Source of the DNA: Rhizobium sp. C4
GTDB taxonomy: Bacteria; Pseudomonadota; Alphaproteobacteria; Rhizobiales; Rhizobiaceae
Length of the DNA: 64,000 nucleotides
Direction: 5' to 3'
Assembly (NCBI RefSeq): GCF_021026315.1
Contig: NZ_JAJNCX010000001.1
Coordinates: 248,001-312,000 of the forward strand
A program made the translations under genes and the position numbers. Positions 28,748 to 38,134 of this stretch are shown piece by piece. Every line of letters begins with the position of its first letter. The stretch's first letter is position 1. The notes below the pieces were generated by a model that was not told the DNA's origin, did not search any database, and worked only from the letters and a program-made list of their open reading frames with translations.

Positions 28748-30535
28748 GATGGCGACTTCCCGCGACGGGCTGCGGGATCAGGGCGGGATTGGCCGCATCC
28801 TTGAGGAGCGCCTCGAAGAGTGATCCGCCCGGCGGCGTGAAGCGCGCCTTTGCCGCCTCCGGATAGGTGCAGAATGCCACGTAGTCGAACGGTGAAAGCC
28901 CCTCCTTCCGGGCTGCAGGATCGGCGGAATAGAGAGCTTCGAACATGAGGCGCATCCCCGGCGACGCCCGATGATAGCTGATGTCGGCCACATCCACGCC
29001 GGGAACCTGCTGCTCCAGAATTGCCAACCCGACGGCCGGCGTGACCATGTAGCGTCCAAGGGGAAGCGCCTTCATCGCCTTCCTGTCAGCCGCCGAACAT
29101 GTGTCATTCATCAGAAAGTCCGCCGCATCGACGGCGTTCAGTTCGCGCTGAACCGGCATCAAGCTGGCAATCGCCTGAAACACGCAGGCGGATCCGAGAA
29201 CAATCGCACCGAAAATGGAAACCAGCCGCTTCTGCGCCTGTGGCGGTCGCGACGCGATATGGCCAAGCATCTGCGGGATGAAAAGCGGAAGGATCGCGGC
29301 GGGAAACCGGATGAAGCGAAAGGCATCGAGATTGGCCATGAAGGCCGCAACGCCCATGGCCAGCACGACGGCTGGTCCGGCCTGCCCGGCCCTCAGGCTT
29401 CGCAGGGCCAATCCGCCGGCGCACAGGCTGATGGTGACCTGAAGCGCCAGATTGAAAGTCGCCGAGATCTGCCCGGATCGTATCAGCAGGAGCACGGTGT
29501 GCTCCTGATCGACATGCTCCAGCCACAGACTGCGAGACAGCGGATCAATGATGGCATAGGGACCGGCCAGTACGCCGGGCATCGTGGCGACAATGCCGGC
29601 CAGCAGGAGCAGACCGGGGATGGCGAGCGCAGCGAACCGCGTGGCCATGGCGGCATTCGCCGGCAGAAGCGTGGCAGCCAGCGCCGAGATCAGCCCGAAA
29701 CCGGTAAAGGCGGCCAGATATGGCGCCGAGAAGATGTCATTGTGCACGCCGAACATGACGGCCGGTCCCGCAAAGACCAGGGTTGCGAGCGGCGCAGCGA
29801 TGGCAATCGAAGCAGAAAATGCCCTGAAGATGTCATCCGCACCCGGACGCTTGCCGATCCAGGCAAGCCCCAGCCCTGCCCACAGGACGGTGATCAACGG
29901 GAGTGTCTCGAGACCAATGGTGACGGAAAGCGCGAGTGCCACGGCCATCAGCACGCCGCCGGCAACAGACCAGCACAGCACGCCATAGCTTGCGGCTGCC
30001 AGTGTCACCAGTTGCACATTGTGATGGTCGATCCGGCCCGGCACGAATTCGAGCGACGCGTAGGACATGGCCAGCGCCGCAACGAGGACATGCAAGAGTG
30101 CCGGACGCTGCCCGGCCGGCATCAGCTTTTTCATGCAGCCGGCGCTGAACCACGCAAAGACCAGCATCAGGACCGGCGGCCAGAGGTTGAAGGCAAGCTT
30201 CACGGCCTGCTCGATCGGCATCAGATGGGACAGTACCCATGTGATCGCCACATAAGGCGCATCGATCAGCCTCGACCAGGGCGAGACATAGGGGCCGGGC
30301 ATGGCAATGCCCGACAGGGTCAGATCGTACCAGCCCTTGCCGGCGAGCAATTGACGGATCTGCACCGCCCTCAGCGTATCGTCTATGCCCCCAGGAAGAG
30401 GATGCCGTCTGAGAGATCATAGGCTGCGATGGCAAGGAAGAGGATTGCCAGTACGAAAAATGGTCCCAGCGCGACGCCACGCGCCGCGCGATCCGAGCCG
30501 GCCAGATCACTGCCGGATTTCTCATTTGCGACCAT
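28713..30535 (-). pseudogene. Multi-pass membrane protein, GT-C-like, interrupted by a one-base frameshift
   Basis: Two frames encode one protein. The first starts at ATG 30535 (MVANEKSGSDLAG), has one helix and reads DLSDGILFLGA then TAG at 30383. The second, open from just upstream of that point to 28713, reads PGGIDDTLRAVQIRQLLAGKGWYDL and continues for about 550 residues with around ten helices and a soluble C-terminus. One extra G in the five-base G run (CCCCC at 30388-30392 on plus) would give LFLGGIDDTLRAVQ, restoring about 607 residues. The Asp-Asp start and overall layout suggest a GT-C glycosyltransferase-like protein; the substrate is unknown. Real mutation, phase variation or assembly error cannot be separated here. 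Confidence 0.8.
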
Positions 30536-30609
30536 CTCGTACGTCCCTGGAAGCCCTGCTTGCCCGCACGCTAGCCGAGCAGCGTTAACAAAGCGCCCAT
30601 TTTCAACGG

Positions 30610-30638
30610 TTGACGCCCGACGTTCGCGTCGATATGTA
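30610..30638 (+). promoter_or_regulatory. Sigma-70-type promoter of the CobW gene
   Basis: TTGACG at 30610-30615 and TATGTA at 30633-30638 are 17 bp apart, 32 bp before the CobW start codon. The -10 element overlaps the Zur operator. Confidence 0.65.
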
Positions 30639-30653
30639 ATGTTATAACATACA
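30635..30653. promoter_or_regulatory. Zur operator
   Basis: TGTAATGTTATAACATACA contains the perfect 12-bp palindrome ATGTTATAACAT (30639-30650), matching the known alphaproteobacterial Zur box. It covers the -10 region and start site of the CobW promoter, as expected for zinc-dependent repression. Confidence 0.82.
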
Positions 30654-30670
30654 TTCTCTTCGAGGTTCAC

Positions 30671-31870
30671 ATGCAGACAAAGTTGCCCGTCACCGTCCTT
30701 TCCGGATTCCTTGGCGCCGGAAAGACGACATTGCTCAATCACATCCTGAACAATCGCGAAGGCCGCAAGGTCGCGGTCATTGTCAACGACATGAGCGAGG
30801 TGAATATCGACGCAGCACTGGTGCGTGATGGCGGGGCGAACCTGTCGCGCACCGACGAGCAGCTGGTGGAGATGAGCAACGGCTGCATCTGCTGTACGCT
30901 GCGCGACGACCTGCTTCGGGAAGTCCGGTCACTCGCCGAACAGGGGCGTTTCGACTACCTGCTGATCGAGTCCTCCGGCATTTCGGAGCCCCTGCCCGTC
31001 GCCACCACTTTCGAATTCCGCGATGAGGAAGGCCAGAGCCTGGCCGACGTCGCGCAGCTGGACACGATGGTCACCGTGGTCGATGCGGCAAATCTTCTGA
31101 AGGACTACGGTTCTGCCGACTTCCTGTCAGACCGGGGCGAAACGGCAGGCGAAGGCGACGACCGGACCCTGGTCGGCCTGCTGGTCGAACAGATCGAGTT
31201 TGCCGATGTCATCATTCTCAACAAGGTGAGCACGGCCACGCCGGACGAACGCGCCGCAGCGCGCGCCATCCTCCGCTCGCTGAACGCTGACGCGCGGATC
31301 ATCGAGACGGATTTCGCCGAAGTGGATCTTGCCGAGGTCATGGGCACGGGTCGCTTCGACCTCGAACGGGCCGAGCAGAACCCGCTCTGGTTCAAGGAAA
31401 TGCATGGCTTCAAGGACCATATCCCCGAAACGGAAGAATATGGCGTCCGGTCCTTCGTCTACCGCGCGCGCCGCCCCTTCAATCCGGAGAGGTTCATGGC
31501 GTTTCTCGACCGTTCCTGGCCGGGTGTCGTCCGCGCCAAGGGCTTTTTCTGGCTGGCAACCAAGCCGCATTATGTCGGGGAACTCAGCCAGGCCGGCGCG
31601 CTCGTGCGTACGGGCAAGATGGGGCTCTGGTGGGCTGCCGTGCCGAAGGATCAATGGCCCCAGGACAAGCGTTTCAAGGAGCGCATGGCGCCCTATATGG
31701 ACCCGGTCTGGGGCGACCGTCGGCAGGAAATCGTCTTTATCGGCACCGACCCGATGAACGAGGAAGAAATCACCGACCTGCTCAACGATTGTCTCGTTGC
31801 CGACACCGCCTATCAGCCCGAACGCTGGAAGACGCTGCCGGACCCGTTTGCCGACTGGTATGCGCGTTGA
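30671..31870 (+). CDS. CobW/COG0523-family GTPase, probable zinc metallochaperone
   Basis: 399 residues. P-loop GFLGAGKTT (12-20), the metal-binding CxCC motif (Cys72, Cys74, Cys75 in [11 protein letters not shown]), ESSGISEP, a NKVS guanine-recognition site and a C-terminal CobW domain ([15 protein letters not shown]...). The family includes metal chaperones such as ZigA/ZagA, YeiR and YjiA and the cobalamin protein CobW. The Zur box and promoter immediately upstream point to a zinc role under zinc starvation, not cobalamin synthesis. Convergent with the Lrp gene. Confidence 0.92.
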   Translation: MQTKLPVTVLSGFLGAGKTTLLNHILNNREGRKVAVIVNDMSEVNIDAALVRDGGANLSRTDEQLVEMSNGCICCTLRDDLLREVRSLAEQGRFDYLLIESSGISEPLPVATTFEFRDEEGQSLADVAQLDTMVTVVDAANLLKDYGSADFLSDRGETAGEGDDRTLVGLLVEQIEFADVIILNKVSTATPDERAAARAILRSLNADARIIETDFAEVDLAEVMGTGRFDLERAEQNPLWFKEMHGFKDHIPETEEYGVRSFVYRARRPFNPERFMAFLDRSWPGVVRAKGFFWLATKPHYVGELSQAGALVRTGKMGLWWAAVPKDQWPQDKRFKERMAPYMDPVWGDRRQEIVFIGTDPMNEEEITDLLNDCLVADTAYQPERWKTLPDPFADWYAR

Positions 31871-31885
31871 CATCTTGAAATGCGC

Positions 31886-31912
31886 ACGACGCGGAGCTTG
31901 CCTCCGCGTCGT
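31886..31912. terminator. Bidirectional terminator-like hairpin between CobW and Lrp genes
   Basis: ACGACGCGGAG (31886-31896), loop CTTGC, CTCCGCGTCGT (31902-31912): a perfect 11-bp stem in the gap between two convergent stop codons. No long T-tract on either side. Confidence 0.6.
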
Positions 31913-31923
31913 CTGCCGAACGA

Positions 31924-32412
31924 TCAGTCCTCGTTCGACTTGGACGATTCCAGCGACATGTAGTCGAGCGGCAGTTCGGTCGTGTACTTGATCTGCTCCA
32001 TCGCGAAGGCAGACGAGACATCGCGGATTTCGATCTTGGCGATCATCCGCTTGTAGAAGGCGTCGTAGGCGGCGATATCCGGAACGACGACGCGCAGCAG
32101 GTAATCCACGTCACCGCTCATACGGTAGAACTCGACCACTTCCGGAAACTCGGCAATCACCTCGGAGAAGCGCTTCAGCCATTCGATCGAATGCGCGTTC
32201 GTGCGGATCGAGACGAACACGTTGACCTTGGCGTTGACCTTGACCGGGTCAAGGACGGCGACCTGGCGCTGGATGACGCCATCTTCTTCCATCTTCTGGA
32301 TGCGCCGCCAGCAGGGCGTCGTCGAGAGGCCCACCTTCTTGGCGATATCTGCAACGGCAAGGGTGGAATCCTCCTGCAGCAGGCGCAGGATTTTGCGGTC
32401 CAGACGATCCAA
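31924..32412 (-). CDS. Lrp/AsnC-family transcriptional regulator
   Basis: 162 residues: N-terminal HTH (LDRKILRLLQEDSTLAVADIAKKVGLSTTPCWRRIQKMEEDGVI, 4-47) and a RAM ligand-binding/oligomerisation domain (about 65-140, with MSGDVDYLLRVVV). Senses an amino acid and controls metabolic genes; the target is unknown. The frame is closed by a stop just upstream, so the start is TTG at 32412, seven bases after an AAAGGA box. Confidence 0.9.
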   Translation of the reverse strand: MDRLDRKILRLLQEDSTLAVADIAKKVGLSTTPCWRRIQKMEEDGVIQRQVAVLDPVKVNAKVNVFVSIRTNAHSIEWLKRFSEVIAEFPEVVEFYRMSGDVDYLLRVVVPDIAAYDAFYKRMIAKIEIRDVSSAFAMEQIKYTTELPLDYMSLESSKSNED

Positions 32413-32559
32413 TGGTCTTTCCTTTCAACATGCACAATCCTTCTGACACTAGCACGGTCGGCTAAAAAAAGGATTATGGTTCGCGCGCGACAATCCGCGA
32501 TGCGCTCTTGGCCGGGAGGTTCCTGACGAACGAATCCGGCGATGATGATGCCGATTGTT

Positions 32560-33189
32560 TCAGTCTATCTTGCGGTGCACAAGCTCTTTCAGGACCGGCA
32601 ACAACTCTTTCTCGAACCACGGGTTCCGCTTGATCCAGCCGGTGTTGCGCCAGCTTGGATGCGGCAGCGGCAGGACCGGAATGCCGCCAGTCGGTTCAAG
32701 ATAGTCGCGCCAGTGCCGCACCGTCTCGGTCATGTTCTCCCTGACCAGCTGCCCCAGATGCCAACCTTGCGCATGTTGGCCGACGGCGAGGATCAGTTCC
32801 ACCTGCGGCATGGCGGCCATCACCGCCGCACGCCAGTGCGGTGCGCATTCCCTGCGCGGCGGCAGGTCTCCGCCGTGGGCGTCATAGCCCGGAAAGCAGA
32901 AACCCATGGGTACGATCGCGAAACGGTTCACATCGTAGAACTCGTCGCGCGTCACACCCAGCCAGTCGCGCAGGCGGTTGCCCGACGCATCGTTGAAGGT
33001 AATGCCCGTTTCATGAACGCGCAGACCCGGGGCCTGGCCGGCAATCAGGATCTTCGCCGTGGACGACGCCACGACCACCGGCCTCGGCTCGTGCGGCAGC
33101 CTGTGCGCCTCACCGCGCAAGGGCGCGTCGCGGCAAAGCCGGCAACGCGCGATGTCATCCAGCAGTTCTCTCAATCCTGCGTCGCTCAA
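32560..33189 (-). CDS. Uracil-DNA glycosylase superfamily protein
   Basis: 209 residues. Reads LLDDIARCRLCRDAPLRGEAHRL, then the UDG motif ILIAGQAPGLRVHETGITFNDASGNRLRDWLG, FAIVPMGFCFPG, LILAVGQHA and the C-terminal LPLPHPSWRNTGW. Four cysteines (two in CRLC, one in FCFPG, one in REC) lie where Fe-S-type family members have theirs, so a cluster is possible. The frame is open to a TTG at 33258 inside the GST gene; TTG at 33189, just past the GST stop and behind a GTGAGG box, is the more likely start. Confidence 0.82.
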   Translation of the reverse strand: MSDAGLRELLDDIARCRLCRDAPLRGEAHRLPHEPRPVVVASSTAKILIAGQAPGLRVHETGITFNDASGNRLRDWLGVTRDEFYDVNRFAIVPMGFCFPGYDAHGGDLPPRRECAPHWRAAVMAAMPQVELILAVGQHAQGWHLGQLVRENMTETVRHWRDYLEPTGGIPVLPLPHPSWRNTGWIKRNPWFEKELLPVLKELVHRKID

Positions 33190-33199
33190 TGCTGAGGCC

Positions 33200-33811
33200 T
33201 CACGCCTCTGCCGACGGTCGCGAGGCGATCCGCTCGTACCAGCCAAGCACGTTCGCAAGCTCCGGCGGGCATTGGATCCGGGCGGGTTTCATGAACTGGA
33301 AGGCGATGAACATCGTGATATCCGCAACGGTGAACATATCGCCTGCAACGAAGGGGCGGTCCGCAAGTTCCACATCCATGAAGCGCAGGAAATCGATCGC
33401 CTTCGGCTTGTTGATCTCGCCCCATTCGGGGAGCTGCGGCAATTCCCAATCCTTCATGGCGGGATGAATGTGCCGGAAGGCCGCGGCCACCGACATGAGG
33501 TAGCCAAGCTCGACGCGGCGGTTCCACATTTCGACAAACGCCTTTTCGCGCGCATCGCGACCGAAGAGAGGTGGGTCGGGATGAAGCTCCTCGAAATAGC
33601 GGCAGATCGCGATCGACTCCGAAAGGTTCGAACCGTCGTCAAGTTCCAGGACCGGCAGGCGCTGCAGCGGATTGCGCGCGGCAATCTCCGCCGACTTGTG
33701 GCCAAGCGCTCCCATGTCGACCGGCACAAGCTCGACCGCAATGCCTTTTTCGGCGAGATACATTCTCACCCGGCGCGGATTGGGCGCCTTCCCCCCGTCA
33801 AACAGTCTCAT
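33200..33811 (-). CDS. Glutathione S-transferase family protein
   Basis: 203 residues: an N-terminal thioredoxin-like domain (MRLFDGGKAPNPRRVRMYLAEKGI, LPVLELDDGSNLSESIAICRYFEE) and a C-terminal helical domain (MFTVADITMFIAFQFM). ATG at 33811 is six bases after GGAGAAGG; a GTG two codons upstream is less likely. Typical rhizobial detoxification-type GST with unknown substrate. The UDG gene follows closely, likely in one transcript. Confidence 0.9.
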   Translation of the reverse strand: MRLFDGGKAPNPRRVRMYLAEKGIAVELVPVDMGALGHKSAEIAARNPLQRLPVLELDDGSNLSESIAICRYFEELHPDPPLFGRDAREKAFVEMWNRRVELGYLMSVAAAFRHIHPAMKDWELPQLPEWGEINKPKAIDFLRFMDVELADRPFVAGDMFTVADITMFIAFQFMKPARIQCPPELANVLGWYERIASRPSAEA

Positions 33812-33993
33812 GGTCACCTTCTCCCCTTGGTGAAAACATCTTCATCTCCCTGCCATCACGCAAATTGCGGCGCTTGTCAGGCGGGCTCTGCGCGCCGTCC
33901 AGAATGGCAAATGAATCCTTTCCGGAAGCTTCTTCTTAACTCTTTCCAGTTAGAATTTGGTCATCGTTTCCGCGTCTGAAGTTGTATCAGTCC

Positions 33994-35532
33994 ATGCCCG
34001 AGCGCGTCAGCACATCTCCGGACAAAAACGTCGTGGACCTGTCCAAGGCGAGCCGCAATGCCGGGCTGAACAGGACGATCCGGGAAACACGCGCCAAGTT
34101 GCAGAATGGCGACGCAGGTTCCACCCAGTTTCAGCGCGAAAGCCTCACGCTTTTCATCGACGCGAGCCTCGACAGCGCAGCTGCCGTGCCCATCCTTGCC
34201 TGCGGCATCGGCGCCTTCAGCCTTGCCTTCAACATGGGCCAATATACGCTCGTGTGGGCGCTGACGACGCTGATCGTCCATGCCATCCATGTCTTCGCGC
34301 TCCAGCAGATCAAGAGCCGTCAGCTTATCAAGGATGAGACGGCAGCCAACTGGACACGCCGCCTGCTTGCCCTGCAGCTGGCCATAGGCTTCTGCTGGGC
34401 GCTCTTTGCCAGCCAGAGCTGCACAAGCTGCGATATCGGATCCTATCTCACGTTCAAGGGTGCGGCCCTTCTCATCGTTCTCAGTGCCACTGCGCTGACC
34501 TCTTCGATGCTGAATGGCGCGGTGCTCGTCACCTTCCTTCCGACCGTTGCAGCCATTGTCTATCTCTACTGGCGCGACCGTGAGCCGATGGAAATCGGCC
34601 TGATCGCCATGTTCACGGCGGCCATGGTGTTTTTCGTCTTCTTTACCGGCCGGCTGCGTCGCACCAGCATCCAGCTTCTGTCCTACCAGTCGGAAAAGGA
34701 CGACCTGATCGCCGAACTCGAAGTCGCCAAATCCATCTCCGACGAGGCGCGGCGCCGCGCCGAAGATGCAAACCTGGCGAAATCCCGCTTCCTCGCCTCT
34801 ATGTCGCATGAACTGCGGACACCGCTGAACGCGATCCTCGGCTTCTCGGAGGTGATGGAGCACGAAGTTCTGGGCCCCATGTCCAACTCGACCTACAAGG
34901 AATATGTCGGCGACATCCATCGGTCCGGTCAGCATCTCCTCAACCTCATCAACGAAATCCTCGATCTCTCCCGCATCGAGGCCGGCCGCTACGAGCTGCA
35001 CGAGGAATCCGTCAAGCTGGAAGAAATCACCGAGGACTGCATCGGCATGGTGCAGCTTCGTGCACGCGCAAAGAATATCCGGATCACCGAACAGTTTGAA
35101 ACGGGCCTCCCGCCGGTCTGGGCCGACGAGAAGTCGATGCGCCAGGTGATCCTCAATCTGCTGTCCAATGCGGTGAAATTCACCCCGCAAGGCGGGGAAG
35201 TCGCGGTCAAGCTCGGCTGGACCGCCGGCGGCGGGCAATATGTGGCAATCCGCGACAATGGCCCGGGCATTCCCGAGGATGAAATCCCGGTCGTCCTTTC
35301 GGCCTTCGGACAGGGCTCGATTGCCATCAAGAGCGCCGAGCAGGGAACCGGCCTTGGCCTGCCGATCGTTCAGGCGATCCTCGCCAAGCACAACGGCGAG
35401 TTTGTTCTCCGCTCGAAGCTGCGCGAGGGAACCGAGGTGATTGCCATCCTGCCGCCGAAGCGCGTATTGCAGACCGTGCCCGCGGTCAGGGAAGCCCATT
35501 CAAACGAGAAGCGCCGGCGCTCCTTCGCCTGA
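33994..35532 (+). CDS. Membrane sensor histidine kinase (PleC/DivJ-type catalytic core)
   Basis: 512 residues. About six membrane helices (62-220), a short coiled coil (235-262), a HisKA domain with phospho-accepting His272 in FLASMSHELRTPLNAILGFSEVMEHEVLGPM, and a HATPase domain (NLLSNAVKFTPQGG, IRDNGPGIP, GTGLGLPIVQAIL). The HisKA sequence is of the kind found in PleC, DivJ and PdhS kinases that act on DivK, but the membrane sensor differs and no regulator gene is adjacent. ATG at 33994 preferred to an upstream TTG. Confidence 0.88.
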   Translation: MPERVSTSPDKNVVDLSKASRNAGLNRTIRETRAKLQNGDAGSTQFQRESLTLFIDASLDSAAAVPILACGIGAFSLAFNMGQYTLVWALTTLIVHAIHVFALQQIKSRQLIKDETAANWTRRLLALQLAIGFCWALFASQSCTSCDIGSYLTFKGAALLIVLSATALTSSMLNGAVLVTFLPTVAAIVYLYWRDREPMEIGLIAMFTAAMVFFVFFTGRLRRTSIQLLSYQSEKDDLIAELEVAKSISDEARRRAEDANLAKSRFLASMSHELRTPLNAILGFSEVMEHEVLGPMSNSTYKEYVGDIHRSGQHLLNLINEILDLSRIEAGRYELHEESVKLEEITEDCIGMVQLRARAKNIRITEQFETGLPPVWADEKSMRQVILNLLSNAVKFTPQGGEVAVKLGWTAGGGQYVAIRDNGPGIPEDEIPVVLSAFGQGSIAIKSAEQGTGLGLPIVQAILAKHNGEFVLRSKLREGTEVIAILPPKRVLQTVPAVREAHSNEKRRRSFA

Positions 35533-35544
35533 CGGCGGCTCCAT

Positions 35545-35934
35545 TCAGCGCAGATAAACTTCGGCAACCGCGTAAGCGAGATAGGCCGCATTGAGGCCGA
35601 TGAGGCAGGCGCAGGCGAGCGATCCGAGATCCTTCGCATGTCGGCCGAATATCGAGAACTCGGGCGACAGATGGTCGACCAGCTCTTCAATCGCCGTGTT
35701 GACGGCCTCGAAGGCGAAAAGCACCATCATCAGACCGGCGAAGATGAAGATGCGCTCGAACGTCGCGCCGACCAGAAGCAGCACGATGATGCCCAGAACG
35801 AAACCGCCCAGCTGCTGACGAAAGGCGGCTTCCTGCAGCAAACGCAGGAAGCCCTGCCAGGAATAGCGCGCCGCCGAGACGAAATGGCGAAAGCCTGTCT
35901 CTTTTACAAAGGGCGGCTTGCCGGTTCCGTGCAT
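35545..35934 (-). CDS. dgkA: Diacylglycerol kinase
   Basis: 129 residues; three membrane helices and the signature FEAVNTAIEELVDHLSPEFS with the catalytic/metal-binding glutamates, then KDLGSLACA. Phosphorylates diacylglycerol to phosphatidic acid at the inner membrane, recycling the lipid by-product of osmoregulated glucan synthesis. ATG lies 3 bp after the cobT stop on the same strand. Confidence 0.94.
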   Translation of the reverse strand: MHGTGKPPFVKETGFRHFVSAARYSWQGFLRLLQEAAFRQQLGGFVLGIIVLLLVGATFERIFIFAGLMMVLFAFEAVNTAIEELVDHLSPEFSIFGRHAKDLGSLACACLIGLNAAYLAYAVAEVYLR

Positions 35935-35937
35935 GCA

Positions 35938-36954
35938 TCAAGCCTTGTTGGAAACACCTGCGCCTTCGAAGGTCGCCATGCCAGAGTGACAGGCAGCCGC
36001 AGCCTTGACAATCCCTGCAGCCAGCGCCGCACCCGTGCCCTCGCCGAGCCGCATGCCAAGCGCCAGAAGCGGCGTCTTGCCAAGGCGTTCGATGGCGCGA
36101 AGGTGCCCGGGTTCGGCCGACACATGGCCGATGAGGCAATGGTCGAGTGCGGACGGATTGGCGGCCTTCAGGATGGCTGCGGCCGCGGTCGCGACATAGC
36201 CGTCGATCAGGACGGGGATCTTCTGCACGCGGGCAGCGAGGATTGCGCCGGCCATGGCGGCGATTTCGCGGCCGCCGACGCGGCGCAGGACTTCGAGCGG
36301 ATCACTCAGATGATCCTTGTGGAAGGCAATGGCCTTTTCGACGGCGTCGATCTTGCGCTGGAGGACAGAGCCGGCAGAACCCGTGCCGGGACCAACCCAG
36401 TCTTCGGCCTTGCCGCCGTAGAGCGCGTAGAAGATCGCCGCGGCAATCGTCGTGTTGCCGATGCCCATTTCACCGATGCAGAGAAGGTCAGTGCCGCCGG
36501 CAATGCCTTCCATGCCGAAGGCCATGGTGGCGGCGCAGTCGCGCTCGGAGAGCGCCGCTTCCTGCGTGATGTCACCCGTCGGAATCTGCAGGGCCAGATC
36601 GAAGACCTTGAGACCAAGATCATGCGTCACGCAGATCTGGTTGATGGCGGCGCCACCGGCGGTGAAATTCGCCACCATCTGCTCGGTGACTTCCGGCGGA
36701 TAGGGCGAAACGCCCTGGCGCGTGACGCCGTGATTGCCGGCAAAGATGGCGACCAGCGGACGCGTCACCTGCGGAGACCGGCCAGACCAGGCGGCGAGCC
36801 AGAAGGCGATTTCCTCGAGGCGTCCGAGCGAGCCCGGCGGCTTGGTCAGCTGCGCATCGCGCTTGCGGGCCGCTTCCAGCGCGCGGACATCGGGGCCGGG
36901 AAGGTTGTTGAGAAGTTCGCGAAAATCATCGAACGGCAATCCACTCACGCTCAT
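35938..36954 (-). CDS. cobT: Nicotinate-nucleotide--dimethylbenzimidazole phosphoribosyltransferase
   Basis: 338 residues; makes alpha-ribazole phosphate for the lower ligand of cobalamin. Family motifs: LTKPPGSLGRLE, IFAGNHGVTRQGVSPYPPEVTEQMV, GEMGIGNTTIAAA, and the catalytic Glu305 in MRLGEGTGAALA. Called cobU in the older Pseudomonas denitrificans nomenclature often used in rhizobia. Divergent from cobS; no cobalamin riboswitch is seen between them. Confidence 0.95.
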   Translation of the reverse strand: MSVSGLPFDDFRELLNNLPGPDVRALEAARKRDAQLTKPPGSLGRLEEIAFWLAAWSGRSPQVTRPLVAIFAGNHGVTRQGVSPYPPEVTEQMVANFTAGGAAINQICVTHDLGLKVFDLALQIPTGDITQEAALSERDCAATMAFGMEGIAGGTDLLCIGEMGIGNTTIAAAIFYALYGGKAEDWVGPGTGSAGSVLQRKIDAVEKAIAFHKDHLSDPLEVLRRVGGREIAAMAGAILAARVQKIPVLIDGYVATAAAAILKAANPSALDHCLIGHVSAEPGHLRAIERLGKTPLLALGMRLGEGTGAALAAGIVKAAAACHSGMATFEGAGVSNKA

Positions 36955-37088
36955 GGACCCAGTATCCTTGTCATTTCAGTTGGAGGCAGGCATTGATGCC
37001 GCTTTCATATTGTCCCGGATGCCGCGAGGCAACGGCAAAAGCGACGCGTGACGTCGCGGAGACCAGGGTTTTTGGGGAGCAGGCCAGA

Positions 37089-37871
37089 ATGGTGGGACCG
37101 GATGAACTTGTAAGCGAGACCGCGCGGGCGCTCGGCTTCCTGAGCCGTATTCCGATGCCGGCTCGCTTCTTTGTCGGCCATGATGGTTCGATGCGGACCA
37201 CGAGCGGCACATTTGCGGTCGCGGGCGCCCTGATCGCTCTGCCCCCGGCCCTTCTTTTCGGCATTTTCCTGTATTTCGGCGTGAAGGCGGAACTGGCGGC
37301 ACTTCTCTCGCTGGCGCTTCAAATCCTCCTCACCGGCGGGCTGCACGAAGACGGGCTGGCCGATTGCGCCGATGGGCTTGGCGGCGGGCGGACACGCGAG
37401 CGGATGCTGGAGATCATGAAGGACAGCCGGCTTGGTGCCTATGGCGGGCTTGCGCTCATCCTGTCTCTGGGACTGCGGACAGAGGCGCTGGCCGGCATTG
37501 CCTCCCTCGGACCGCTCGCTGCGGGTCTTGCGATGGTCGGCATCAACGCCGCCTCGCGCGCGGCACTTGTCTGGCACTGGTCGGCATTGCCGCCGGCGCG
37601 CGCAGACGGGGTTGCCGCCGCGGTCGGTCAGCCGGATGCTGCCGCGCTCAAGACCGCGCTGATCACCGGCGGCTTGATCTATGCCCTCACGATCCTGCCC
37701 GGTCTCGGGGCCGGACCTGCCATTGCCGGCGCGATTGTCGCGGGGCTTGCAATTGCGCTGTTCACGCGCCTTGTTCATGGCAAAATTCAAGGACATACGG
37801 GAGATACCCTGGGGGCGACCGAGCAGATTTGCGAAATCGCACTTTGTGTTGCCCTTGCGGTCGCCGTTTGA
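37089..37871 (+). CDS. cobS: Adenosylcobinamide-GDP ribazoletransferase (cobalamin synthase)
   Basis: 260-residue membrane enzyme joining adenosylcobinamide-GDP to alpha-ribazole, the last step of cobalamin assembly. Reads LGFLSRIPMPARFF, GGLHEDGLADCADGLGGGRTRERMLEIMKDSRLGAYGG (metal-binding aspartates) and HGKIQGHTGDTLGATEQ. The open frame reaches 32 codons upstream, but ATG at 37089 has a GGGGAG box and gives normal family length. CobV in the Pseudomonas naming. Confidence 0.94.
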   Translation: MVGPDELVSETARALGFLSRIPMPARFFVGHDGSMRTTSGTFAVAGALIALPPALLFGIFLYFGVKAELAALLSLALQILLTGGLHEDGLADCADGLGGGRTRERMLEIMKDSRLGAYGGLALILSLGLRTEALAGIASLGPLAAGLAMVGINAASRAALVWHWSALPPARADGVAAAVGQPDAAALKTALITGGLIYALTILPGLGAGPAIAGAIVAGLAIALFTRLVHGKIQGHTGDTLGATEQICEIALCVALAVAV

Positions 37872-37912
37872 CCTGCCGATATTAGACCCAGTGAAAATCG
37901 AAGAAGCCCCTC

Positions 37913-38134
37913 ATGGAATCCCCCTGCATTCTCGTCTGCTCGATTGATGACAAGACCGGCTACTGCTTCGGTTGTGGCCGGACGCTCGACGAGCTCGCCC
38001 GCTGGATCGAAATGACGGACGCGGAGCGACAGGCGGTGATGGCGGTGCTCCCTGCCCGTCTGGAGACGGTTGAACGCAAGCCTCGCCGTATCACGCGGCG
38101 CAGGATGCTCGCAGAGGGTGGCCCCGCCTCATGA
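37913..38134 (+). CDS. DUF1289 protein
   Basis: 73 residues. The DUF1289 signature is complete: SPCILVCSIDDKTGYCFGCGRTLDELARW, with four cysteines that may bind metal. Function unknown. Its stop overlaps the next start (ATGA at 38131), so it is coupled to the aspartic protease gene. Confidence 0.9.
   Translation: MESPCILVCSIDDKTGYCFGCGRTLDELARWIEMTDAERQAVMAVLPARLETVERKPRRITRRRMLAEGGPAS

Noticed and set aside
33630-33645. GGTTCGAACC resembling a tRNA T-arm
   Set aside because: It lies inside the GST coding frame and no cloverleaf surrounds it.
36955-37088. Cobalamin riboswitch between cobT and cobS
   Set aside because: No B12-box-like conserved sequence found in the 134 bp.
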